Below, piece by piece: positions 16,012-23,142 of a stretch of DNA of 31,897 nt. The position numbers and the translations under genes are program-made. The stretch is from positions 1-31,897 of the forward strand of contig JBHGBD010000040.1 of assembly GCA_041946825.1 (NCBI GenBank). The letters are read 5' to 3'. Below the pieces are notes generated by a model, which saw only the letters and a list, made by a program, of their open reading frames with translations, had not been told where the DNA came from and searched no databases. The DNA comes from CAZTHM01 sp041946825 (lineage in GTDB: Bacteria; Acidobacteriota; Terriglobia; UBA7540). How positions within the stretch are numbered: the stretch's first letter is position 1; every line of letters starts with the position of its first letter.

Positions 16012-17223
16012 ATGGACTTAAAGTTGAACGTAAGCAGAAGGGGCTTTATCCAGAAGGGCGCCATGGCTGGAGCCGCCGCCGCATTCACGATTGTCAAACC
16101 GGAATTGGTCCGCGGCACAGCAGCCAACGATGCGGTCTCGATCGTTTGGGTAGGTCTTGGAGGACGTGGGACTGCGGATGCCAAGGGACTCAGCGCGGCG
16201 GGGGCGCGCATCGTCGGCCTGGCAGACCTCTTTCAGGAGAAGGTGGACCTGGCCCGGAAAACCTACTCGTCCGTTCCGGAATCCAACTGCTTCACCGGAT
16301 TCGATGCGTACAAGAGGGTCATGGACCTCCAAGCTGATGCGGCCCTGCTGGTGACGCCTCCGGGATTCCGGCCGGAAGAGTTTTCGGCCGCCGTGGCCGC
16401 AGGCAAACACGTGTTCATGGAAAAACCTATTGCCGTTGACACTTTTGGCTGCCATTCCGTGCTGGCCACAGGAGAGAAAGCGCAAGCCAAGAAACTCAGC
16501 GTGGTCGTCGGACTGCAGAGGCGCTACAGCACCAACTACAGAGAAGCCCAAAAGCGGGTCTCCTCCGGCGCGCTGGGCACGATTGTGTCGGGCCGGGGGT
16601 TCTATCTGACCGGCGACGTGTGGAAGGGCAAAACATGGCCGCGCGGGGATTTCCCCACCGAGCAACACTGGATGGCCAAGAACTGGTATTACTTCCGGTG
16701 CCTTTCCGGGGATCTCATCACCGAGCAGAACATCCACAACCTCGACGCCTGCAACTGGCTGCTGGGCGGGCACCCCATTCGTTGCACGGGGTACGGAGGA
16801 CGCAAGTGGAGGAAATACATCGGCGACATCTTCGATCACTTCAATGTGACCTATGAATATCCCGGAGGAGTTCACTTGACTTTCATGTCGGGGCAATTCT
16901 GCACGCTTCACGACAGTTCCGAACAAATTCTCGGCTCCGACGGCACGTTCACCAACGCCGGCAGAGCTACCATGAAGATCGAAGGCAAGAATCCGTGGGA
17001 AGCCACGCCCGGGGACGATGCCAACAAGAACGAATACGAAGCTTTCGTGGCGAGCCTGAAGAACGGCGAACCGCGGGCGGATACCCAGCATGCCGTGGAT
17101 GGCACTTTCGTCACAATCCTGGGGCGCGAGGCCGCCTACCGGCGGAAGGAAATGCAGTGGGACAAGCTCTGGAAGGAGAACCAGAAACTGGAGCGCAAGA
17201 TCTATCCCGTAGCCGATATTTGA
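16012..17223 (+). CDS. Tat-exported Gfo/Idh/MocA family oxidoreductase
   Basis: A 403-aa NAD(P)-dependent sugar oxidoreductase. The Tat motif SRRGFIQK (8-15) and an Ala-rich h-region precede the Rossmann domain, which starts with WVGLGGRGTAD (Gly48, Gly50/51, Gly53). The EKP motif (Glu137-Lys138-Pro139) and the downstream EQNIHNLD with His242 are the usual catalytic elements of the family. Members oxidise or reduce a ring hydroxyl, often at C3 of a glycoside, and many Tat-exported ones keep a tightly bound cofactor. GGGAGGG precedes the ATG at 16012; the open frame extends further upstream into the DUF1080 gene, but those residues show no homology. With DUF1080 upstream and the TIM-barrel protein 75 bp downstream it would make a 3-keto-glycoside for cleavage. 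Substrate and C3 specificity are inferred. Confidence 0.95.
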   Translation: MDLKLNVSRRGFIQKGAMAGAAAAFTIVKPELVRGTAANDAVSIVWVGLGGRGTADAKGLSAAGARIVGLADLFQEKVDLARKTYSSVPESNCFTGFDAYKRVMDLQADAALLVTPPGFRPEEFSAAVAAGKHVFMEKPIAVDTFGCHSVLATGEKAQAKKLSVVVGLQRRYSTNYREAQKRVSSGALGTIVSGRGFYLTGDVWKGKTWPRGDFPTEQHWMAKNWYYFRCLSGDLITEQNIHNLDACNWLLGGHPIRCTGYGGRKWRKYIGDIFDHFNVTYEYPGGVHLTFMSGQFCTLHDSSEQILGSDGTFTNAGRATMKIEGKNPWEATPGDDANKNEYEAFVASLKNGEPRADTQHAVDGTFVTILGREAAYRRKEMQWDKLWKENQKLERKIYPVADI

Positions 17224-17298
17224 TCGACGATTTGCCGAACGGAACGCAGGCGGTCGGATGCGTGAGCCTGGTTGAGCAGAATCGAGGAGATGATTTCT

Positions 17299-18210
17299 AT
17301 GCACAACATTGTCAATCGTAGAGAGTTCCTTCTCAGGTCGTCATCGATGGCGGTCGGTGGAGCGTTGCTCGGCTCGGTGGCGGAGGGACGGCCGGCACCT
17401 GCTGCGGCCAGCCTCAAGAAGGGCGCCTGCATCGGTGTGCTGCCGAAGGAAATGACGGTCCTGGAGAAGTTCGAAGTCGCGAAAAGGGCCGGATTCGAAG
17501 GCATCGAGCCCAACACTCTGAACAGCGCAGACGAAGTCAAGGAGTACAGGGAAGCGTCGGAGAAGACCGGCGTCAAAATCACCTCCATCATGAACTCCGA
17601 CCACTGGAAGTACCCGCTCAGTGACAACGACCCGGAGGTCGTCCAGAAGTGCGTGGATGGTATCAAGACTTCCATGCACAATGCGCATGACCTCGATGCC
17701 GGCGCCGTCCTGCTCGTGCCCGGAGTTGTGACCGCTGAGGTCGGGTATGCGGAGGTATACAAGCGATCGCAGGCCCAGATTCGGAAGCTTCTTCCCATGG
17801 CCAAAGAACTCAAGGTCATCATCGCCGTTGAGAACGTCGGCAACCGGTTCCTCCTGAGCCCACTCGAGATGGCGCGTTATGTGGACGAATTCAGGAGTCC
17901 ATGGGTCAAAGCCTACTTCGACATCGGCAACGTTGTTTCGATCGGGTATCCGCAGGATTGGATCCGGACCCTCGGCAAGCGGGTGTGTCGAGTGCACATC
18001 AAGCGGTTCGAGCCGGGAACCGAGCATCCCAAGTTTGATCCCAAAGACCGGCGAACCCAGGGGATTAATTGGCCGGATGTTCGCAAAGCCCTTGATGAGG
18101 TTGGTTACAGCGGGTGGGTCACCGCCGAAGTCAAAAGCGGGGACGAGAGTTACGTGAAAGAGGTCAGCGCCCGGTTGGACCGGATCTTCTCCGGTCAAAA
18201 CCCGGATTGA
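17299..18210 (+). CDS. Tat-exported sugar isomerase/epimerase-like TIM-barrel protein
   Basis: A 303-aa AP_endonuc_2/xylose-isomerase-like TIM barrel. The leader NRREFLLRS with an Ala/Gly-rich stretch is a Tat signal. Metal ligand candidates are Glu178 (AVENVGN), Asp208 (YFDIGN), His233 (RVHIKRF) and Glu277 (VTAEV), the Glu-Asp-His-Glu set expected for this fold, so it should bind one divalent cation and catalyse isomerisation, epimerisation or beta-elimination on a keto sugar. Relatives of this fold form part of C-glycoside deglycosidases that act on 3-keto substrates. I chose the ATG at 17299 with GAGGAG nine bases upstream; TTG at 17272 and ATG at 17290 are alternatives. It is the last gene before the terminator-like hairpin. 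Confidence 0.92.
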   Translation: MHNIVNRREFLLRSSSMAVGGALLGSVAEGRPAPAAASLKKGACIGVLPKEMTVLEKFEVAKRAGFEGIEPNTLNSADEVKEYREASEKTGVKITSIMNSDHWKYPLSDNDPEVVQKCVDGIKTSMHNAHDLDAGAVLLVPGVVTAEVGYAEVYKRSQAQIRKLLPMAKELKVIIAVENVGNRFLLSPLEMARYVDEFRSPWVKAYFDIGNVVSIGYPQDWIRTLGKRVCRVHIKRFEPGTEHPKFDPKDRRTQGINWPDVRKALDEVGYSGWVTAEVKSGDESYVKEVSARLDRIFSGQNPD

Positions 18211-18259
18211 CTTGAAATCGCGTGGTCATTGGGTGCCGGCTTCGTCGTCCTTCACGTCA

Positions 18260-18300
18260 GGCCGGGAGTGGAGCCCGGCCGGGTTCGCCGGCCGATTTTT
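18260..18300 (+). terminator. Rho-independent terminator with competing upstream hairpin
   Basis: A 7-bp perfect stem CGGCCGG (18276-18282) / CCGGCCG (18288-18294), with a GTTCG loop, is followed by ATTTTT: a textbook terminator. Its 5' arm overlaps a second, mutually exclusive stem, GGCCGGG (18260-18266) / CCCGGCC (18274-18280). The hairpin lies after the TIM-barrel gene (stop at 18210) and 73 bp before the amidohydrolase start, so it may end the operon or regulate read-through into the amidohydrolase. The stems are seen directly; attenuation is inferred. Confidence 0.75.
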
Positions 18301-18372
18301 GCGGGTGAAAGGCTCGCGTCCGGCTCTTCCACGAATCGTCCCGATTCAAACTGAGCATTCGGAGGAAAAACC

Positions 18373-19587
18373 ATGATCAACCGCCGGCAGATGATGATGC
18401 TCCCGGGCGCGGCATTTCTGACACGATTGGGCTCTGCCCAATCCGAACCGGCCGCCGTTTCCGTTCCCTCAGCCTCAACGGAGGTCTTGCCGGACCAACT
18501 GCTGCTGAAAGATTATCGTCCGCAGTCGGTTTACAAGATCCCGGTGAGCGAGATCAAGAAGGCCAAGTATCCGATTGTCGACGTTCACCACCACGCGCGG
18601 GCGAAAGCCCCTGACGACGTTGACGCGATGGTGAAGATCATGGACGCAGTCGGAGTAGAAACCACCATCGCGTTCTGCGGCATTGGCACAGGCTTTGATG
18701 AGAAATGCCAGCTGTACTCAAAATATCCCAAACGGTTTCAGGTCTGGTGCGGCCTGGACATGGCGGACGTTGACCAGCCGAGTTTCGGCCCCGCCACTGT
18801 CAAGGAACTGGAGCGCTGCCGCAGAGTCGGAGCCGTGGGTGTGGGGGAGATCACCGACAAGGGCATGGGCATCGGAGGTCGGTTTGGCGGGCCTCCGAAT
18901 TGGCAGGGTACGCGCCCTCCGGGCGGCGGCGGCTCCGGCCCTCGCGGCGGACTCGCGAAGAAAGGCCTGCATCCCGATGACCCGCGCATGGATACGGTCT
19001 GGCAGAAATGCGCCGAACTTGGCTTGCCTATCAACCTTCACGTCTCGGACCCCTATTGGTCCTATCTCCCCCAGGACAAACACAACGACGGCCTGATGAA
19101 CGAGTTCAGCTGGCGCCTGGACAACAAACCAGGAATCATGCGACACGACGAGTTGATCAAATCTCTCGAGGCCACGTTGAAGCGACACCCTAAGACCGTC
19201 TTCATCGCCTGCCACCTCGCCAACCTGGACTACGATCTTACGCGGCTGGGCCAGATGCTGGACCGGAATCCCAATCTCTTCGTGGACATCTCGGCGCGTT
19301 TCGCGGAAACCGCGGCCATTCCGAGATTTGCGTCGCAGTTCATCACGAAATATGCAAGCCGAGTGGCTTACGGAACCGATATGCCGTATACGCAGCAGAT
19401 CTTCAGCACGACGTTCCGTATCATGGAATCAGCCGATGAGCACTTCTACGAACAGGACCTGTACTTCAACTTCAATTACCACTGGCCACTGCACGGCTTT
19501 GGTCTGCCCGACGATGTCCTGGAAAAGGTCTATGGTGAAACGGCTTTGAGTGCCTTCCGACAAGCGCGTCGCGCCGCCCGCGGTTGA
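18373..19587 (+). CDS. Amidohydrolase-2-type TIM-barrel protein with export leader
   Basis: A 404-aa amidohydrolase-superfamily protein. The first metal motif is HxH in VDVHHHAR (His72/His74). Further ligand candidates are the His of INLHVSDPYW and of FIACHLANLDYD, and the Asp of YGTDMPY. These proteins hydrolyse amides, esters or lactones, or decarboxylate. The N-terminus (MINRRQMMMLPGAAFLTRLG) is RR-containing and followed by a modest hydrophobic stretch and SAQS, so it could be a Tat or Sec leader; it is weaker than in the neighbouring genes. A Gly/Pro-rich insert lies at about 172-197. GGAGG precedes the ATG. It follows the putative 3-keto-glycoside genes and could process the released sugar lactone or aglycone. 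Substrate is unknown. Confidence 0.9.
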   Translation: MINRRQMMMLPGAAFLTRLGSAQSEPAAVSVPSASTEVLPDQLLLKDYRPQSVYKIPVSEIKKAKYPIVDVHHHARAKAPDDVDAMVKIMDAVGVETTIAFCGIGTGFDEKCQLYSKYPKRFQVWCGLDMADVDQPSFGPATVKELERCRRVGAVGVGEITDKGMGIGGRFGGPPNWQGTRPPGGGGSGPRGGLAKKGLHPDDPRMDTVWQKCAELGLPINLHVSDPYWSYLPQDKHNDGLMNEFSWRLDNKPGIMRHDELIKSLEATLKRHPKTVFIACHLANLDYDLTRLGQMLDRNPNLFVDISARFAETAAIPRFASQFITKYASRVAYGTDMPYTQQIFSTTFRIMESADEHFYEQDLYFNFNYHWPLHGFGLPDDVLEKVYGETALSAFRQARRAARG

Positions 19588-20022
19588 TGGAGCCTGGCCC
19601 GCATTCGCGGGCAGAGAGGTCTTTCCGGAAAATCGGTGCCCCGAAGATTCTCGGGTTTTCAATCGCAAGAGCACCCCGGTCAACCCCGCTCTCCTCAGGC
19701 GCGAGCCTGGAGTGGCTGAAAGGCGACGCCGCCCGGGAGTGAGTAAACCGATATCACGCCGCCGACTTCCCGCCTCTCCTTCCTATGGGCCCAGATTCAG
19801 GCAGATATGGCTACCCGGAATATTCGGGCCCCGTCGGACTTCTGCTTGCCCTGCCCAGTCAAATGCTCTATCTTGAAATATGTGTAAGGAGGCGGCTGAA
19901 AACTTCAGATTTGCCGTCCGGGGACCAAATCCCTGGCTCCCAACCACACACTGCAATCTTTCTCCCTCGTCCAGGGCGAATGGAAGAGCGGGCACAAAGA
20001 ATCAAAAGCGAAGGAGCAAGGC
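19588..20022. other. Intergenic stretch before the small PilZ gene
   Basis: About 435 bp with no supported gene. A weak promoter (19846-19874) lies in the right half. A short hairpin CTGAA-AAC-TTCAG is near 19896-19908. No terminator hairpin with T tract is visible behind the amidohydrolase gene. Confidence 0.45.
19846..19874 (+). promoter_or_regulatory. Possible sigma-70 promoter of the PilZ gene
   Basis: TTGCCC (19846-19851), 17 bp, TATCTT (19869-19874). The -35 matches at half of its positions, the -10 at four of six. It would give a leader of about 140 nt before the PilZ start. Confidence 0.3.
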
Positions 20023-20334
20023 TTGGAACTAATGGAACGGGCGCGCCGTGTGGAGGTTTCGCTTAATGTCGTGTTTCGAGCGAAGGAGTCGCACTATTTC
20101 GCCAAGACGGGAAATCTGAGTGAATCCGGCCTCTTCGTGGTCACCCGGAAATCGATCCCCGTGGATACTCCCCTGCACATCGTTTTCGGCATGCCACCGC
20201 TCCTGTCGCGCATCAGCGCCGACGGTGTCATCCGCTGGACGAAGGAACAGGAGGGCGTTGGCGTGGAATTAACCTCGCTTACTCCCGAGCAGAAACAGGC
20301 AATTCAGACATTTATCAACTCCGCTCACAATTGA
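20023..20334 (+). CDS. PilZ domain protein, TTG start
   Basis: A 103-aa single-domain PilZ protein, a cytoplasmic c-di-GMP receptor type. The N-terminal Arg cluster (ERARRVEV) stands for the RxxxR motif but has an atypical arrangement; GNLSESGLFV provides the NxSxxG motif. The chosen start is TTG at 20023, because AAGGAG (20011-20016) sits exactly six bases upstream; the next ATG, at 20032, is 15 bases from that site and would lose three residues. With no partner domain, it would act by contacting another protein. It stands alone between intergenic regions. A second PilZ domain lies in the MBL fusion at the left of the window. Confidence 0.87.
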   Translation: MELMERARRVEVSLNVVFRAKESHYFAKTGNLSESGLFVVTRKSIPVDTPLHIVFGMPPLLSRISADGVIRWTKEQEGVGVELTSLTPEQKQAIQTFINSAHN

Positions 20335-20789
20335 GCCCGCCGCACAGGTCGTGCACTCGTTCATCAAGTGAAAGTCCTGGTTGACTGCGGCCTGGGCAGG
20401 CGACATACTCCTGATATGTTGCATGCGCTGCACGGGGGACGACTTCTGCTCCTTAATCCGTGGTGTTGCGCTCTGCTCATTTCCTTGCTGGCTCCGGTCG
20501 CTCTGGCGCCGGCGTGGGGGCTGCGAGCGAAGCTCGATTGGGTTATCCTCCGGCTCACCACCAGGCTCCTGGGGCGGTCACCGCGCACATTTGTGTGGAC
20601 AGGCGCGGTCTTCATAAGAGCCTTCCCACCCTTCAGGCGGGGCGCGAACCTCATCGCCCTCGAGTGCCAGCGACTCTGCTAGAAGTCACCCCATCAATCA
20701 GCTAACAGGCGCAGCCTCAGGGAGGAAAACCCGGCTCGGATTCTGGGAATTCCCTGAGTTTTGCTCATCACGCGACACCGGAGCAAACC
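20335..20789. other. Intergenic stretch before the first antiporter gene
   Basis: About 455 bp. Frames of around 100 codons exist on both strands, but the protein translations are low quality (Arg/Ser/Pro-rich, no family) and lack ribosome binding sites. A CGAGC-GAA-GCTCG hairpin lies near 20525-20537. The end of the region holds GGAG (20779-20782 vicinity) just before the GTG start of the antiporter. Confidence 0.45.
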
Positions 20790-22508
20790 GTGCATTCCAA
20801 CATCCTTCTCGACATTGCGCTCTGCATCATCACGGCGACGGTCTTTGCCTTTGTGGCGAAGTGGCTCCGCCAGCCGCTGTTGCTGGGGTACGTCGTGGCC
20901 GGCGTGGTGATTGGCAGCACGCAAGGATTCGGCTGGATTACCGGGCCCGAGGAGATCGAAACCATCTCCGAGCTCGGCCTGATTCTTCTCCTTTTCATGA
21001 TCGGACTGGAAATCGACCTTAAGAAACTTAGGAAGTCCGGGACAGGAGTGATCGCAGCAGGCGTCGGGCAGTTCACCATCTGCGCCGCGCTGGGGCTGGC
21101 GTTTGCGCCGCTGCTGGGTTTTCGGTTTGGGCAGGGGAATTTCGCGCCGCTCTATCTGGCGGTGACGGTGGCGCTTTCGAGCACGATGATCGTGGTCAAG
21201 CTCCTCTACGACAAGTTCGAGCTCGACACGCTGCCGGGCCGCATCACACTTAGCATTCTCGTCTTCCAGGACATCTGGGCGATCCTCTTTCTGGCGCTGC
21301 AGCCCAACCTGCAGGATCCCTCGGCGCTGGTGCTTCTGGTTTCGCTGGCCAAGGGCGCGGGGCTGGTGACGTTTGCCTTGCTCGTCAGCCGGTATCTGCT
21401 CCCCTTGCTCTTCCAATCAATCGCCAAGCTTCCTGAGTTAATGTTGATTGGCGCGCTGGCATGGTGCTTCGCCATCTCCATGCTCGCGGCGTGGCTTGGC
21501 CTCTCGCGCGAAATGGGCGCGTTGATAGCCGGCGTCTCCATTTCCACTTTCCCCTACAGCCTCGACGTCATCGCCAAAGTCATCAGCCTTCGAGATTTCT
21601 TCATTACCCTTTTCTTTGTGACCTTGGGAGCCAAAATCCCGCGGCCGAGCCTGGACGTTATCTTGTTGGCGTTGGCCGGGTCGGGCTTCCTGATCGTTTC
21701 CCGATTTCTCTCGGTGACACCAATCCTCTACTTTTTGAAATATGGCAATCGGGCGAGTTTTCTCCCCGCTCTCAACCTCGCACAGGTCAGCGAGTTCTCG
21801 CTGGTCATCGCGGCCCTGGGGGTGGGACTCGGCCACATCGACCAGCGGCTGCTTTCCGTCGTCCTCTTCATGCTCGTTATCACCTCGGTGCTTTCAACTT
21901 ATTGGATAATCTACAGCCACGCGATATTTCAGAAATTGAATCCCTGGATGAAGCGGCTGGGCATGCGCGATTTGGACAGTGAGATCGCCGAGGATACGCA
22001 TACACCGGCTAAACCGATCGTCTTCCTGGGTTTCGCGCGGACTGCGAGTTCCCTTCTCCACGAACTTCTGTCCCATGACGACGCCCTGGCCGATCAGATC
22101 GCGGTCGTGGACTTCAACCCCGATGTCAAGAAAGAGCTGGACCGCCGCGAGATCCACGCCGTCTACGGCGACATCAGCCACGCCGACACCTTGCACCACG
22201 CCAACATCCATCACGCCAAGGTTCTGATCAGCACCGTCCCCGATAGCCTCCTGAAAGGCACGACCAATCATCGCCTGCTGCGTCTGCTGACGAATATGGC
22301 GCCCGATGCCAGGGTCATTGTCACCTCGGAGATCATCGCGGAGGCTCGGGAAATGTACCAGGAAGGCGCCGCATTCGTCCTGGTGCCGCGCCTGATGGGC
22401 GCGCGCGAGTTACGCAACGTTGTCCTCGCTGCGCTTCGAAGCGACGTCGCGGAAATCCGTCGCGCCGCCGACGCGGAACTAGAAGCGCGATCGGAGGTGC
22501 TCCCATGA
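20790..22508 (+). CDS. KefB/YbaL-type cation:proton antiporter with RCK-N domain
   Basis: A 572-aa CPA2-family monovalent cation:proton antiporter. About a dozen membrane helices span residues 1-385, with the family segments LRQPLLLGYVVAGVVIG near the start and LLLFMIGLEIDLKKL. A regulatory RCK-N (TrkA-N) Rossmann domain follows at about 408-530, beginning KPIVFLGFARTASSLL, where the nucleotide loop is degenerate (GFARTAS instead of GxGxxG), then a short tail. There is no RCK-C domain. It should exchange K+ or Na+ for H+, gated by the cytoplasmic domain. I chose GTG at 20790, with GGAG seven bases upstream. A zinc-ribbon gene and a second, different antiporter gene follow on the same strand. 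Confidence 0.94.
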   Translation: MHSNILLDIALCIITATVFAFVAKWLRQPLLLGYVVAGVVIGSTQGFGWITGPEEIETISELGLILLLFMIGLEIDLKKLRKSGTGVIAAGVGQFTICAALGLAFAPLLGFRFGQGNFAPLYLAVTVALSSTMIVVKLLYDKFELDTLPGRITLSILVFQDIWAILFLALQPNLQDPSALVLLVSLAKGAGLVTFALLVSRYLLPLLFQSIAKLPELMLIGALAWCFAISMLAAWLGLSREMGALIAGVSISTFPYSLDVIAKVISLRDFFITLFFVTLGAKIPRPSLDVILLALAGSGFLIVSRFLSVTPILYFLKYGNRASFLPALNLAQVSEFSLVIAALGVGLGHIDQRLLSVVLFMLVITSVLSTYWIIYSHAIFQKLNPWMKRLGMRDLDSEIAEDTHTPAKPIVFLGFARTASSLLHELLSHDDALADQIAVVDFNPDVKKELDRREIHAVYGDISHADTLHHANIHHAKVLISTVPDSLLKGTTNHRLLRLLTNMAPDARVIVTSEIIAEAREMYQEGAAFVLVPRLMGARELRNVVLAALRSDVAEIRRAADAELEARSEVLP

Positions 22509-22618
22509 GTCATCTCCGCCGGTGGGGTGACGACCGTACTCCTGTTCCGTGGACGGATATGTACTGAGGGTATTGAGAAACTTAACCGGGAAAGCTCAAA
22601 GACCAAGGAGGAGAACTG

Positions 22619-22798
22619 ATGAACCCATTGTACTTCGCGGTGGTCAACACGGTTCTGGGGCACCGGCGGCGTTGTCCGGCGTGCGGCAAAGAACAAATTA
22701 TTGCTCGCCACGCGAAGGATCGCACCATCCACTGCAAGAAATGCGGTCATCGCTTCACGAAAGAAGAGTTGCAGGGCAAGACGCGGTCGCGGGATTGA
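22619..22798 (+). CDS. 59-aa zinc-ribbon protein
   Basis: A small frame from the ATG at 22619 to TGA at 22796-22798, with a strong ribosome binding site AAGGAGGAG just before it. The product has two Cys pairs, CPAC (Cys19, Cys22) and CKKC (Cys39, Cys42), spaced as a zinc-binding ribbon, with a basic middle and C-terminus (HRRR, KDR, KKCGHRF, TRSRD). It begins MNPLYFAVVN, giving a hydrophobic N-terminal strand or short helix. It could bind nucleic acid or a protein partner. It lies 110 bp after one cation antiporter and about 345 bp before another. I recognise no named family. Confidence 0.8.
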   Translation: MNPLYFAVVNTVLGHRRRCPACGKEQIIARHAKDRTIHCKKCGHRFTKEELQGKTRSRD

Positions 22799-23142
22799 GG
22801 CCTGGTCCCCCAAAGTGACAATTGACAGGAGTGTATTGCCTGGGCGGGCCGCGATATCTTGGCGTCAGAAAGGAATAGCCACCGCCTCATATCGCGGAGG
22901 ATCCCGCATCCCAGGCGCGTCATTTGTGTGGCTCGATCTGTTGAAAATTTCTATGGGCCACGACAATCCGGCGCGGGTGTCCTAAACTGTAGCCGGATGG
23001 TCACTTGACCGGACCCCGGCGGAGCGGACTATCTCGAGTGCGACTCTCAAACACTTCTGACTGGGTATAAGGGCTCGTAGCCGGAGTGCGGGAGACTGAC
23101 TTCAGCCTTCCCCGATCCAAGGGGCAGGCTCGCGACGGAAAC
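22799..23142. other. Intergenic stretch between zinc-ribbon and second antiporter genes
   Basis: About 345 bp. TTGACA occurs at about 22820-22825 without a matching -10 17 bp downstream. No terminator or coding frame is supported. A GTG at 23086 in frame with the second antiporter would extend that gene by 19 residues. Confidence 0.4.

Noticed and set aside
15246..16211. Long antisense frame (321 codons) over the DUF1080 and MocA genes
   Set aside because: Antisense shadow of two well-supported genes; high GC content gives long frames on the opposite strand.
16018..17304. 428-codon antisense frame over the MocA oxidoreductase gene
   Set aside because: The plus strand encodes a clear family member with all motifs; the antisense product matches nothing.
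20364..20682. Frames of about 100 codons on both strands before the antiporter gene
   Set aside because: No ribosome binding site or family similarity; the two strands cannot both be coding here.
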